Assembly (NCBI GenBank): GCA_016719605.1
Contig: JADJYW010000008.1
Span: forward strand, 62,001-126,000
From: Lewinellaceae bacterium
GTDB taxonomy: Bacteria; Bacteroidota; Bacteroidia; Chitinophagales; Saprospiraceae
Length of the DNA: 64,000 nt
Reading direction: 5' to 3'
The position numbers were made by a program, and so were the translations under genes. Positions 28,090 to 35,583 of this stretch are shown piece by piece. The notes under the pieces are model-generated. The model saw nothing but the letters and a program-made list of their open reading frames with translations, was not told where the DNA came from and made no database searches. How positions within the stretch are numbered: the first letter of the stretch is position 1; every line of letters begins with the position of its first letter.

Positions 28090-29367
28090 TCATACTGGTC
28101 GTATTGGAGGAGCGGCGCCGGGCGTGACCGTGGTGTTCTGGCCCGCCGTCACAGTAGCGGCGGGATAGGCATCCAGTACGGGTAATACTGCGTCTCCTGC
28201 TACCGTGAACGGCGAGAAAGTCGTCACGCCCGACGCCGTTCTGCTGCACAAACCGCTGCAGGATTTTGGGCCGGACGCAAAGTTCTGCCACATAGCGCCA
28301 TCCCAGCGGGCGACGTAGATGTTGTTCTGGCTCAGAACCGGCGATTCATCGTCCGGTGAGGTCCAATGCAAGGTCACATCCGTGCCTGCCGTACCCGCAA
28401 TGCGGTCAATGTCCCACTGGCGGTCCACTTTAGCCGGAGCACCGATCGGATTGTCCAGTCCGACCTGCACGCGTACGGCAAAAGTGGAGGTTAAGCTTAC
28501 ATTGCGCAGGGTCACCGGATTGTACTGTGTAGCGCTTGGGCCGATATGGAACAGTTTTGCCGTAGTGGTTGTGCCCGATTGCAGCCTGCCGGTACCGGTT
28601 GTTGCGACGAAACTGGATGCGCCGCCGCCTGCAATATTGGGTACCACCAGATCGCTGTTTCCCAACAAGATATTCCCGTTCAGCAGGTCCAGGTTGGTCA
28701 GCGTTTGTGCCCCGGGTATGGACAAATGGGCCGGGTTATCCACCGCTAAGGAGGCAAAAGAACCATTGCCCGACAGCGTTTGCGCCGCACTGCCGGAAAA
28801 GACCACATACCTCCCTGTACCCACCGACACCGTACCGTTATTGGTAAATGTTGCTCCGGTAATTTGCGAGTTGGTTGTCGTGTTGGCAAAACTCAGCGTC
28901 GTTCCGGTATTGACCAGAAAGGCGCCACCATGGGTACCGGCGGCGGCAAGCGTGAGCGTGCCGTTGGTTACGTTTACTATACCGCCGGTTTCATTGGTAA
29001 AGGCTCCGGAGAGGGTCTGATTGTTTGCCGTTGTACGGTTCACCGTTCCGCCGCTTTTGTTCACCACATTCAGCCCAAAGGAGAAATTGGCTGCCGGGAT
29101 ATTAAAGGTCCCGTAGTTGACTATCGTTTTGCCCGAGGCACTGATCATGTTTCCACCCGACCAGTTGAGCGTACCGTTGTTGGTGATGTCGCTCTCTACC
29201 GTATGGTTTATATTACCGCCAATGACTATGACAAACTCCATCTTGCCGTTGTTGGTGATGCCGGTGAAACCGTTTATGATGTTGTTATCGTAGGCAATAA
29301 AAGTAGTAGCTGCAGGCAGTGTCATGGCCGTGTTCGGCCCGCCGGAAATAGTGGCGACATTGTTCAA
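28090..29367 (-). CDS. Giant F segment: last copy of the 200-residue repeat plus linker domains
   Basis: The frame starts within the most C-terminal copy of the ~200-residue repeat (ATISGGPNTAMTLPAATTFI, ESDITNNGTLNWSGGN). It continues through a beta-helix-like stretch (TNNGTVSVGTGRYVVFSG), a region with WDIDRIAGTAGTDVTLHWTS typical of Bacteroidota surface proteins, and FSPFTVAGDAVLPVLDAYPA. The frame is lost after TVTPGAAPP near 28110, where the next frame continues with NTTSMTAATNTNFTG and VTVTDAKQA, then shifts again near 28006. It has no start or signal of its own. Confidence 0.7.
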   Translation of the reverse strand: MNNVATISGGPNTAMTLPAATTFIAYDNNIINGFTGITNNGKMEFVIVIGGNINHTVESDITNNGTLNWSGGNMISASGKTIVNYGTFNIPAANFSFGLNVVNKSGGTVNRTTANNQTLSGAFTNETGGIVNVTNGTLTLAAAGTHGGAFLVNTGTTLSFANTTTNSQITGATFTNNGTVSVGTGRYVVFSGSAAQTLSGNGSFASLAVDNPAHLSIPGAQTLTNLDLLNGNILLGNSDLVVPNIAGGGASSFVATTGTGRLQSGTTTTAKLFHIGPSATQYNPVTLRNVSLTSTFAVRVQVGLDNPIGAPAKVDRQWDIDRIAGTAGTDVTLHWTSPDDESPVLSQNNIYVARWDGAMWQNFASGPKSCSGLCSRTASGVTTFSPFTVAGDAVLPVLDAYPAATVTAGQNTTVTPGAAPPIRPV

Positions 29368-29510
29368 ATTAATGGTATCGAACGCCGGTACGAAGCCGGT
29401 GGAGGAGGTGATGGTCGTTGCTCCGTTAAAATTCAGAAAACCCGTTCCGCCGAACGTTCCGCCTTCAAACGTGTGGCTGCCGCCATTGAGCGTCAGAATA
29501 CCGGGTACAT

Positions 29511-30116
29511 CTACCGTACCGCTGTTGTGCAGTGCATTGGTGAAGGTAGCGTAGCGCCCGGCAGTACGTTCAGCATACCGCCGGCTTCGTTGGTAAATAC
29601 GGTTGGAATGGTCTGGTTGTTGTTGTTTACGCCGGTACGGTTCACGGTTCCGCCGTTTTTGTTCACCACATTCAGCCCAAAGGAGAAATTGAATGCCGAA
29701 ATATTGAAGGTGCCGTAGTTGAAGATGGTTTTGCCCGAGGCGCTGAGCATGTTCCCACCCGACCAGTTGAGCGTGCCGTTGTTGGTGATGTCGCTTTCTA
29801 TGGTGTGGTTGTAAGTACCGCCAACCGTTTGGATAAACTCCAGCGTGCCGTTGTTGGTGATGCCGGTGAAACCATTTATGATGTTGGTGTTGGCGGCAAT
29901 AAAAGTAGTAGCCGCCGGCAGCGTCATGGCCGTGTTCGGCCCGCCGGATATGGTGGCGCTATTCGGCAAATTAATGGTATCGAACGCCGGCACGAAGCCG
30001 GTGGTGGAGGTAATAGTCGTTGTGCCGGAAAAATTCAGGGAACCCGTACCGCCAAATGTTCCGCCCTCAAACCTGTGACTGCCGCCCTGGAGCGTCAAAG
30101 TTCCGGGCACGTCCAC
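29511..30116 (-). CDS. Giant F segment: 200-residue repeat copy
   Basis: 201 residues form one repeat copy, from VPGTLTLQGGSHRFEGGTFG through TINLPNSATISGGPN, ITNNGTLEFIQTVGG and LNWSGGNMLSASGKTIFNYG to VFTNEAGGMLNVLPGATL. The last residues (PSPMHCTTAVR) are out of frame; one A appears to be missing near 29551. The upstream break near 30117 is one extra G in ACGGTGGACGTGCC. Function unknown; composition suggests a beta-helix or beta-solenoid. Confidence 0.65.
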   Translation of the reverse strand: MDVPGTLTLQGGSHRFEGGTFGGTGSLNFSGTTTITSTTGFVPAFDTINLPNSATISGGPNTAMTLPAATTFIAANTNIINGFTGITNNGTLEFIQTVGGTYNHTIESDITNNGTLNWSGGNMLSASGKTIFNYGTFNISAFNFSFGLNVVNKNGGTVNRTGVNNNNQTIPTVFTNEAGGMLNVLPGATLPSPMHCTTAVR

Positions 30117-31731
30117 CCGTGCCGCTGTTATGAAGGGAGTCGGTAAAGGTCAGCGTTGCACTCGACAGCACATTCAGGGCAGCGCCGGCTTCATTGATAA
30201 ATACGGTCGGGATGGTCTGATTGCCGGCACCGGTACGATTCACGGTTCCGCCGTTTTTGTTCACCACATTCAGCCCAAAGAAAAAATTGAATGCCGAAAT
30301 ATTAAAGGTTCCGTAGTTGAATATCGTTTTGCCCGAGGCGCTGACCATGTTTCCGCCCGACCAGTTGAGCGTGCCGTTGTTGGTGATGTCGCTTTCTACC
30401 GTATGGTTTATAATACCGCCAATGTTTTGGATAAACTCCAGCGTGCCGTTGTTGGTGATGCCGGTGAAACCATTTATGGTATTGGTGTTGGTGGCAATAA
30501 AAGTAGTAGCCGCAGGCAGTGTCATGGCCGTGTTCGGCCCGCCGGAAATGGTGGCATTCGAGTTTAAATTAATGGTATCGAACGCCGGCACGAAGCCGGT
30601 GGAGGAGGTGATGGTCGTTGCTCCGTTAAAATTCAGGAAACCCGTTCCGCCAAACGTTCCGCCCTCAAACGTGTGGCTGCCGCCCTGGAGCGTCAATGTT
30701 CCGGGTACGGCCACCGTGCCGCTGTTGTGCAGCGAGTCGGTGAAGGTCAGCGTCGCGCCGGACAGTACATTCAGCATTCCGCCGGCTTCGTTGGTAAATA
30801 CGGTTGGAATGGTCTGGTTGTTGTTGTTTACGCCGGTACGGTTCACCGTGCCGCCGTTTTTGTTCACCACATTCAGCCCAAAGGTGGCGTTGAAGATGGG
30901 GATATTGAAGGTGCCGTAGTTGAAGATGGTTTTGGCTGAAGCACTGGGCATATTCCCGCCCGACCAGTTGAGGGTGCCGTGGTTGGTGATGTCGCTTTCT
31001 ATCGTATGGTTTATATTACCGCCAATGTTTAGGATAAACTCCAGCAGGCCGTTGTTGGTGATCCCCGTGAAACCGTTTATGGTATTGGTGTTGGTGGCAA
31101 TAAAAGTAGTCGCCGCAGGCAGGGTCATGGTTGAGTTCGGCCCGCCGGAAATGGTGGCATTCGAGTTTAAATTAATGGTATCGAACGCCGGCACGAAGCC
31201 GGTGGTGGAGGTGATGGTCGTTGCTCCGTTAAAATTCAGGAAACCTGTACCGCCGAACGTCCCGCCTTCAAAAGTATGACTACCGCCCTGGAGCGTCAGG
31301 ATTCCAGGCACATCTACTGTCCCGCTGTTGTGCAGTGCATTGGTGAAGGAAAGTGCAGCGCCCGACAGTACATTCAGCATACCGCCGGCTTCGTTGGTAA
31401 ATACGGTTGGAATGGTCTGGTTGTTATTGTTTACGCCGGAACGGTTCACCGTGCCGCCGTTTTTGTTCACCACATTCAGTTCAAAGAAGGCATTGAATGC
31501 CGAAACATTGAAGGTACCGTAGTTGAAAATAGTTTTGCCCGAAGGGCTAGGCATGTTTCCGCCCGACCAGTTGAGGGTGCCGTGGTTGGTGATGTCGCTT
31601 TCTATCGTATGGTTTATATTACCGCCAATGTTTAGGATAAACTCCAGCAGGCCGTTGTTGGTGATCCCCGTGAAACCGTTTATGGTATTGGTGTTGGTGG
31701 CAATAAAAGTAGTAGCCGCAGGCAGTGTCAT
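30067..31731 (-). CDS. Giant F segment: three copies of the 200-residue repeat
   Basis: 554 residues contain nearly three tandem copies of the ~200-residue repeat. Each has ITNNG.LEFI, HTIESDITNHGTLNWSGGN, KTIFNYGTFN, LNVVNKNGGTVNR, FTNEAGGMLNVLSGA, LHNSGTVDVPG and GGTFGGTGFLNFNGATTITS. The copies are very alike at DNA level, which would make this part hard to assemble. The closing GTGGRARNFDAPGRQSQV is out-of-frame sequence. Confidence 0.7.
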   Translation of the reverse strand: MTLPAATTFIATNTNTINGFTGITNNGLLEFILNIGGNINHTIESDITNHGTLNWSGGNMPSPSGKTIFNYGTFNVSAFNAFFELNVVNKNGGTVNRSGVNNNNQTIPTVFTNEAGGMLNVLSGAALSFTNALHNSGTVDVPGILTLQGGSHTFEGGTFGGTGFLNFNGATTITSTTGFVPAFDTINLNSNATISGGPNSTMTLPAATTFIATNTNTINGFTGITNNGLLEFILNIGGNINHTIESDITNHGTLNWSGGNMPSASAKTIFNYGTFNIPIFNATFGLNVVNKNGGTVNRTGVNNNNQTIPTVFTNEAGGMLNVLSGATLTFTDSLHNSGTVAVPGTLTLQGGSHTFEGGTFGGTGFLNFNGATTITSSTGFVPAFDTINLNSNATISGGPNTAMTLPAATTFIATNTNTINGFTGITNNGTLEFIQNIGGIINHTVESDITNNGTLNWSGGNMVSASGKTIFNYGTFNISAFNFFFGLNVVNKNGGTVNRTGAGNQTIPTVFINEAGAALNVLSSATLTFTDSLHNSGTGGRARNFDAPGRQSQV

Positions 31732-32657
31732 GGCCGTGTTCGGCCCGCCGGAAATGGTGGGCTATTCGGTAAATTAATGGTATCGAACGCCGGCACGAAG
31801 CCGGTGGAGGAGGTGATGGTCGTTGCTCCGTTAAAATTCAGGGAACCCGTTCCGCCGAACGTGCCGCCTTCAAACGTGTGGCTGCCGCCCTGGAGCGTCA
31901 AAGTTCCGGGTACGGCCACTGTGCCGCTGTTGTGCAACGAGTCGGTAAAGGTCAGCGCCGCGCCCGACAGCACATTCAGGGTAGCGCCGGCTTCGTTGGT
32001 AAATACGGTCGGGATGGTCTGATTGTTTGCACCGGTACGGTTCACGGTTCCACCGCTTTTGTTCACCACGTCCAGCCCAAAAATGGCGTTGGCTGCCGAG
32101 ATATTGAAGGTGCCGTAGTTGAAGATGGTTTTGCCCGAGGCGCTGGGCATGTTTCCACCCGACCAGTTGAGGGTGCCGTTGTTGGTGATGTCGCTCTCTA
32201 CCGTATGGGTTGTAACACCGCCAATGTTTTGGATAAACTCCAGCAGGCCGTTGTTGGTGATGCTCGCCCCGTCAAGTGTGCCGTTATTGGGTTGAAGTAA
32301 CGCCCCTCCGGCATTAATGGTCAATGTATCAAACTGGGCGGACGTCGTCAGGGTCACGGTATGGGTTGCCAGGATGGTGGCGTTGTTAGCCGAAGTCGGC
32401 ACCACGCCGCCAACCCAGGTGCTGCCTATATGCCAGGGGCCTGTTTGCGCGGTTACGATTGATCCGATCGGTGGGCAGCTGCCGGCATTGGGGCTGTCGC
32501 CACTGATGGTCCAGCCTTTAACTGCCGTCAGGTTGGTTCTGGCCGCCACGGCATTGGTGCCGTATTGCCGACTATTAGCACCGAGCGATCGTCCGGAGGG
32601 TGTGGCGGGGTTGTTGCTCCAGCCGATGAGGGTAGCGGTGTAGTTGTTGCAGTCCAT
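31728..32657 (-). CDS. Giant F segment: end of BspA module and first 200-residue repeat
   Basis: The first residues (MDCNNYTATLIGWSNNPATP) close the second BspA/DUF285 module. Then come TAVKGWTISGDSPNAGSCPP and a strand-rich lead-in (GPWHIGSTWVGGVVPTSANN). One copy of the ~200-residue repeat runs to FDTINLPNS, where one base is missing near 31760 and the frame reads PPFPAGRTRP. No independent start is credible. Confidence 0.7.
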   Translation of the reverse strand: MDCNNYTATLIGWSNNPATPSGRSLGANSRQYGTNAVAARTNLTAVKGWTISGDSPNAGSCPPIGSIVTAQTGPWHIGSTWVGGVVPTSANNATILATHTVTLTTSAQFDTLTINAGGALLQPNNGTLDGASITNNGLLEFIQNIGGVTTHTVESDITNNGTLNWSGGNMPSASGKTIFNYGTFNISAANAIFGLDVVNKSGGTVNRTGANNQTIPTVFTNEAGATLNVLSGAALTFTDSLHNSGTVAVPGTLTLQGGSHTFEGGTFGGTGSLNFNGATTITSSTGFVPAFDTINLPNSPPFPAGRTRP

Positions 32658-33138
32658 GCCGGAAGAACCAGCATACCGGACATGTTGACGTTTGCGTGCA
32701 AGGTCCAGCCGCCGAGGCTCCTGTTGAAGGCGCCACGCCGGAAAACATATCGCTCATGTTGGTCACCGCTGCGGTGTTCCAGCTGCCGATAGGCTGATTG
32801 AAGGCGCTGGTAAAGTTAAACATACCGCTCATATTTGTCACCGCTCCGGTATTCCAGCCGCTGATGTCCTGATTAAAAGCGACAAACCGAAACATATAGC
32901 TCATATTGGTCACTGCCCCGGTGTTCCAAGCGCCGATAGGTTGGTTGAAGGCATTAGCGCTGTAAAACATGCTGTTCATATCGGTCACCGCCCCGGTGTT
33001 CCAACTTCCAATAGGCTGGTTAAAGGCAATGGCGTTGGCGAACATTTGGTTCATAGTGGTCACTGCTGCGGTATTCCAAGTTCCAATGGGCTGATTAAAC
33101 GTGCCGGCCGACCGGAACATGTTGCTCATATTGGTCAC
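32575..33138 (-). CDS. Giant F segment: BspA/DUF285 repeats (second module, C-terminal half)
   Basis: The in-frame part (33138 to about 32735) consists of ~25-residue repeats VTNMxxMFxxAxAFNQPIGxW, the signature of DUF285/BspA-family leucine-rich-like surface proteins. From SGVAPSTG onward the reading is out of frame. In the other frame AAFNRSLGGWTLHANVNMSG follows, so one base is missing near 32733 and probably another near 32664. BspA-type repeats are known from adhesins that bind host or matrix proteins; the ligand here is unknown. Confidence 0.7.
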   Translation of the reverse strand: MTNMSNMFRSAGTFNQPIGTWNTAAVTTMNQMFANAIAFNQPIGSWNTGAVTDMNSMFYSANAFNQPIGAWNTGAVTNMSYMFRFVAFNQDISGWNTGAVTNMSGMFNFTSAFNQPIGSWNTAAVTNMSDMFSGVAPSTGASAAGPCTQTSTCPVCWFFRHGLQQLHRYPHRLEQQPRHTLRTIARC

Positions 33139-34705
33139 CGCTCCGGTATTCCAGCCCTAAGGTCTTGATTGAACGCACCGGCCTCATAAAACATGGAACT
33201 CATATTAGTCACTGCCGCAGTATTCCAGGTACCGATGGGCTGGTTGAAGGCACTGGCGCCGGAAAACATTTGGCTCATAGTGGTATCTGCTCCGGTATTC
33301 CAGCCGCCAATGGGCTGGCTGAAGGCAGTAGCGCCGGAAAACATGTTGCTCATAGACTTCACTGCTGCTGTATTCCAACTGCCTATAGGCTTGTTGAAGG
33401 CGGTAGCATTGGTGAATAAATTGTTCATATTGATCACCGCACCGGTATTCCAGCCGTCAATGGGCTGGTTGAAGGCGGTAGCGCCGGAAAACACAGAACT
33501 CATGTTGGTCACCGAGGCGGTGTTCCAGGCGCCGATGTTCGCTGGTCCATTCAGGGTGGTACAGCCAGAGAACATCTGGCTCATGTCTGTTACGCCGGAG
33601 AGGTTGGGTACATCCACTGCGCTGATATTCAGGTTGGAACAGCCCTGAAATGCATAAGCCATGGTGGTCCAGGCGATGGTCCCCCACTGGTTGATGTCAA
33701 GTAACTTTTGACGGTCGCCCAAGCCGGCAAAATAGATACGTGGAAAAGCGCCCCGGATCCGAATGGTGTAGGTACCGGCTACGCTGAAATCATGGGTTAC
33801 CGTTCCGGTGAGACCGGATTCGTCGTACACGCCGTCGTTGTCCCAGTCCACGTCGTAATTGTACCCACAGCCGAGGGTCGGGATGGTGAAAGAGGTACTG
33901 TTGGATAAGCCGGGGTTGTCCGTTTTGACGGTGATGATGAAGGCCGTACAATCTGTACCCGATGGGCTATCACCCGTGATCGTCCAGCCTTTTACCGGCT
34001 GTCAGGTTGGTTCGGGCAGCGGCAGCACTGGTGCCGTACTGCCTGCCACTGGCGCCGAGCGAGCGCCCGGAGGGTGTGGCGGGGTTGCTGTTCCAGCCGA
34101 TGAGGGTGGCGGAATAGTTGTTGCAGTCCATGCCGGAACTGTTCAGCATTCCGGACAAGTTGACGGCTGCATTCAGCGTCCAGTTTCCAAGGGGCTGGTT
34201 GAAAGCCGTAGCGACGATGAACATACTGGTCATATTGGTCACTGCTGCGGTGTTCCAGTTTCCGATGGGTTGGTTAAAAGCAGAGGCGCTACCGAACATA
34301 AATTGCATATTGGTCACTGCTGCGGTGTTCCAGTTTCCAATGGACTGGTTAAAAGCGGGGGCATTACCGAACATATATTGCATATTGGTCACCGCCGAGG
34401 TGTTCCAACTGCCGATGGGTTGATTGAAGGAAGTGGCGGACTGGAACATATTACCCATATTGGTCACTGCTGCTGTGTTCCAGTTTCCGATGGGTTGGTT
34501 AAAAGCGGTAGCGCCACCGAACATGTATTGCATATTGGTAACTGCCGAGATGCTCCAGTTTCCAATGGGTTGATTGAAAGAAGTAGCCTGGTAAAACATA
34601 CCAGACATGTTTGTTACGGACGAGGTGCTCCAAGTACCGATGTTGACCGGGCCGGTCAGGATGCCGCATGCCCTGAACATATACTCCATATTGGTGACAC
34701 CACTC
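32640..34705 (-). repeat. Two BspA/DUF285 repeat blocks, ~75-bp units
   Basis: Blocks at about 34080-34705 (eight units) and 32640-33600 (about thirteen units) encode 25-residue VTNMxxMF...FNQPIGxW repeats. A homologous PKD-like lead-in separates the blocks. Confidence 0.75.
33135..33851 (-). CDS. Giant F segment: second BspA/DUF285 module, N-terminal half
   Basis: It begins with the lead-in that also opens the first module (VDWDNDGVYDESGLTGTVTH, FPRIYFAGLGDRQKLLDINQ, AYAFQGCSNLNISAVDVPNL). Six ~25-residue DUF285 repeats follow, until AFNQDLR, where a lost G near 33155 shifts the frame. This and the preceding module are tandem duplicates of a ~320-440-residue unit. Confidence 0.7.
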   Translation of the reverse strand: MDWDNDGVYDESGLTGTVTHDFSVAGTYTIRIRGAFPRIYFAGLGDRQKLLDINQWGTIAWTTMAYAFQGCSNLNISAVDVPNLSGVTDMSQMFSGCTTLNGPANIGAWNTASVTNMSSVFSGATAFNQPIDGWNTGAVINMNNLFTNATAFNKPIGSWNTAAVKSMSNMFSGATAFSQPIGGWNTGADTTMSQMFSGASAFNQPIGTWNTAAVTNMSSMFYEAGAFNQDLRAGIPER

Positions 34706-34893
34706 CAGGTTCGGCAAGTCGGTCGCCGATATGTTGAGGTTGGAACAGCCAGCAAAAGCACGTGCCATTGAAGTCCAGGCGATGTCGCCCCACTGGCTGA
34801 TGTCGAGCAGTTTTTGGCGATCGCCACTGTCGTTAAAATAGATTCGCGGGAAAGCGCTCCGGATCCGTATAGTATAAGTGCCGGCAACTCCAA
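33970..34893 (-). CDS. Giant F segment: first BspA/DUF285 module
   Basis: The in-frame part (about 34705 to 33996) holds eight ~25-residue repeats such as VTNMQYMFGGATAFNQPIGNW, closed by SSGMDCNNYSATLIGWNSNP. The first ~60 residues are read out of frame before the shift near 34705, and the last few (GKRLDDHG) after an extra G near 33996, where TAVKGWTIT is expected by analogy with the second module. Confidence 0.7.
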   Translation of the reverse strand: MELPALILYGSGALSRESILTTVAIAKNCSTSASGATSPGLQWHVLLLAVPTSTYRRPTCRTWSGVTNMEYMFRACGILTGPVNIGTWSTSSVTNMSGMFYQATSFNQPIGNWSISAVTNMQYMFGGATAFNQPIGNWNTAAVTNMGNMFQSATSFNQPIGSWNTSAVTNMQYMFGNAPAFNQSIGNWNTAAVTNMQFMFGSASAFNQPIGNWNTAAVTNMTSMFIVATAFNQPLGNWTLNAAVNLSGMLNSSGMDCNNYSATLIGWNSNPATPSGRSLGASGRQYGTSAAAARTNLTAGKRLDDHG

Positions 34894-35191
34894 AATCGTG
34901 GGTTACGGTGCCCGTAATGCCCGACTGGTCATACACGCCGTCGTCGTCCCAGTCCACCTCATAGTTGTAGCCCCCGCCGGTAGTCGGGATGGTGAAAGAG
35001 GTGCTGTTGGACGAGCCGGGATTGTCCGTTTTGACGGTGATGATGAACGGTTCGTTCATGGAAACCGGTTCCACTGGATCTCCAGTACTACCCGGGGTAG
35101 TCGCGCCGGCAAAATGCACGATTGCCAAAACCAGCGTGGCGGCAAGGATGAAACCTGACTTCTGCGGTGCAGATGTGTTTATATTTCGCAT
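34499..35191 (-). CDS. Giant F segment: true N-terminus with signal peptide
   Basis: This is the genuine start of giant F: MRNINTSAPQKSGFILAATL plus LAIVHFAGA is a signal peptide. The in-frame part runs to about 34705 and carries a PKD-like lead-in (FIITVKTDNPGSS, YNYEVDWDDDGVYDQSGITG, DISQWGDIAWTSMARAFAGC). After PNLE an extra G shifts the frame into QYGVYVQGMRHPD, which is not real. The start lies 392 bp after the stop of the hybrid sensor gene, and the interval holds paired 21-bp-period repeats. Confidence 0.75.
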   Translation of the reverse strand: MRNINTSAPQKSGFILAATLVLAIVHFAGATTPGSTGDPVEPVSMNEPFIITVKTDNPGSSNSTSFTIPTTGGGYNYEVDWDDDGVYDQSGITGTVTHDFGVAGTYTIRIRSAFPRIYFNDSGDRQKLLDISQWGDIAWTSMARAFAGCSNLNISATDLPNLEWCHQYGVYVQGMRHPDRPGQHRYLEHLVRNKHVWYVLPGYFFQSTHWKLEHLGSYQYAIHVRWRYRF

Positions 35192-35340
35192 AAGCTATAC
35201 GGGAGACTGATCGAGACAACAGATTAAAAGATATTCCCAACAACTCAGCGAATCAGGAAAATCAAAGAAGCGTGGTATTGGGTCGTTTCAGGAAACCGTG
35301 GGATTTTTACCCCCTGTCGGTCAAAGGTAGCGTTTGGCCA

Positions 35341-35514
35341 TGTAGTATTTTCCGGCAATCTTGTAGTATTTTCCGTCAATTTCTTGCCGTCGCCTGCATT
35401 GTCGGTACCCTCCAATTGTTTCCGGAAAAACGCCCCGGAACGACAGCACAAAGGAAGCCCCCCCCCTCTCTGACGACCCGCACGCAGATTGCAATTGGTA
35501 GCACGCAGATTGCA
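35341..35514. promoter_or_regulatory. Candidate operator: two pairs of 21-bp-period direct repeats upstream of giant F
   Basis: TGTAGTATTTTCCG occurs at 35341-35354 and 35362-35375. GCACGCAGATTGCA occurs at 35480-35493 and 35501-35514. Both pairs repeat at exactly 21 bp, two DNA turns, the spacing typical of AraC-family half-sites and close to that of LytTR sites. They lie between the hybrid sensor gene and giant F, ~150 and ~290 bp before F's start. Regulatory role is inferred; no other feature is seen in 35192-35583. Confidence 0.45.
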
Positions 35515-35583
35515 CAGGGCAAAAAATGATCAACACGTCGCTTGGGTGCGTGTACATCAAAGCATTTTCCAAAAAATTGAAAT

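Larger units (their letters stand above)
28980..32270 (-). repeat. Six-copy tandem repeat, ~600-bp unit
   Basis: Comparable points (the AAGATGGTTTTGCCCGAGG-type block) occur near 29120, 29722, 30318, 30923, 31525 and 32122, a period of about 600 bp or 200 residues. Central copies are nearly identical in DNA. Three of the frame breaks of giant F fall within this array. Confidence 0.8.
13417..35191 (-). pseudogene. Giant mosaic surface protein F, one ~7,250-residue gene broken by many indels
   Basis: Eleven open frames on one strand read as consecutive parts of one protein. It begins with a signal peptide (MRNINTSAPQKSGFILAATL) and ends with a T9SS type A sorting domain. From the N-terminus: two BspA/DUF285 modules; a six-copy ~200-residue repeat; a conversion segment ending SGGSATLTFTLTVTDPACS; about seven FG-GAP/VCBS repeats; HYR domains with an inserted NHL-like propeller; choice-of-anchor-D (ASPM/SPD-2/Hydin-like) domains; then the ~2,350-residue core shared with giants B-E. 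At nearly every break, comparison with a neighbouring repeat or with giant D shows one base gained or lost (for example near 34705, 33996, 33155, 31760, 30117, 29551, 28110, 27890). I think most are sequence errors, but genuine decay cannot be excluded. Confidence 0.75.

Noticed and set aside
32640..34705. CRISPR-like appearance of the ~75-bp periodic DNA
   Set aside because: The period encodes 25-residue DUF285 repeats in frame; there are no unique spacers between identical repeats and no cas genes.
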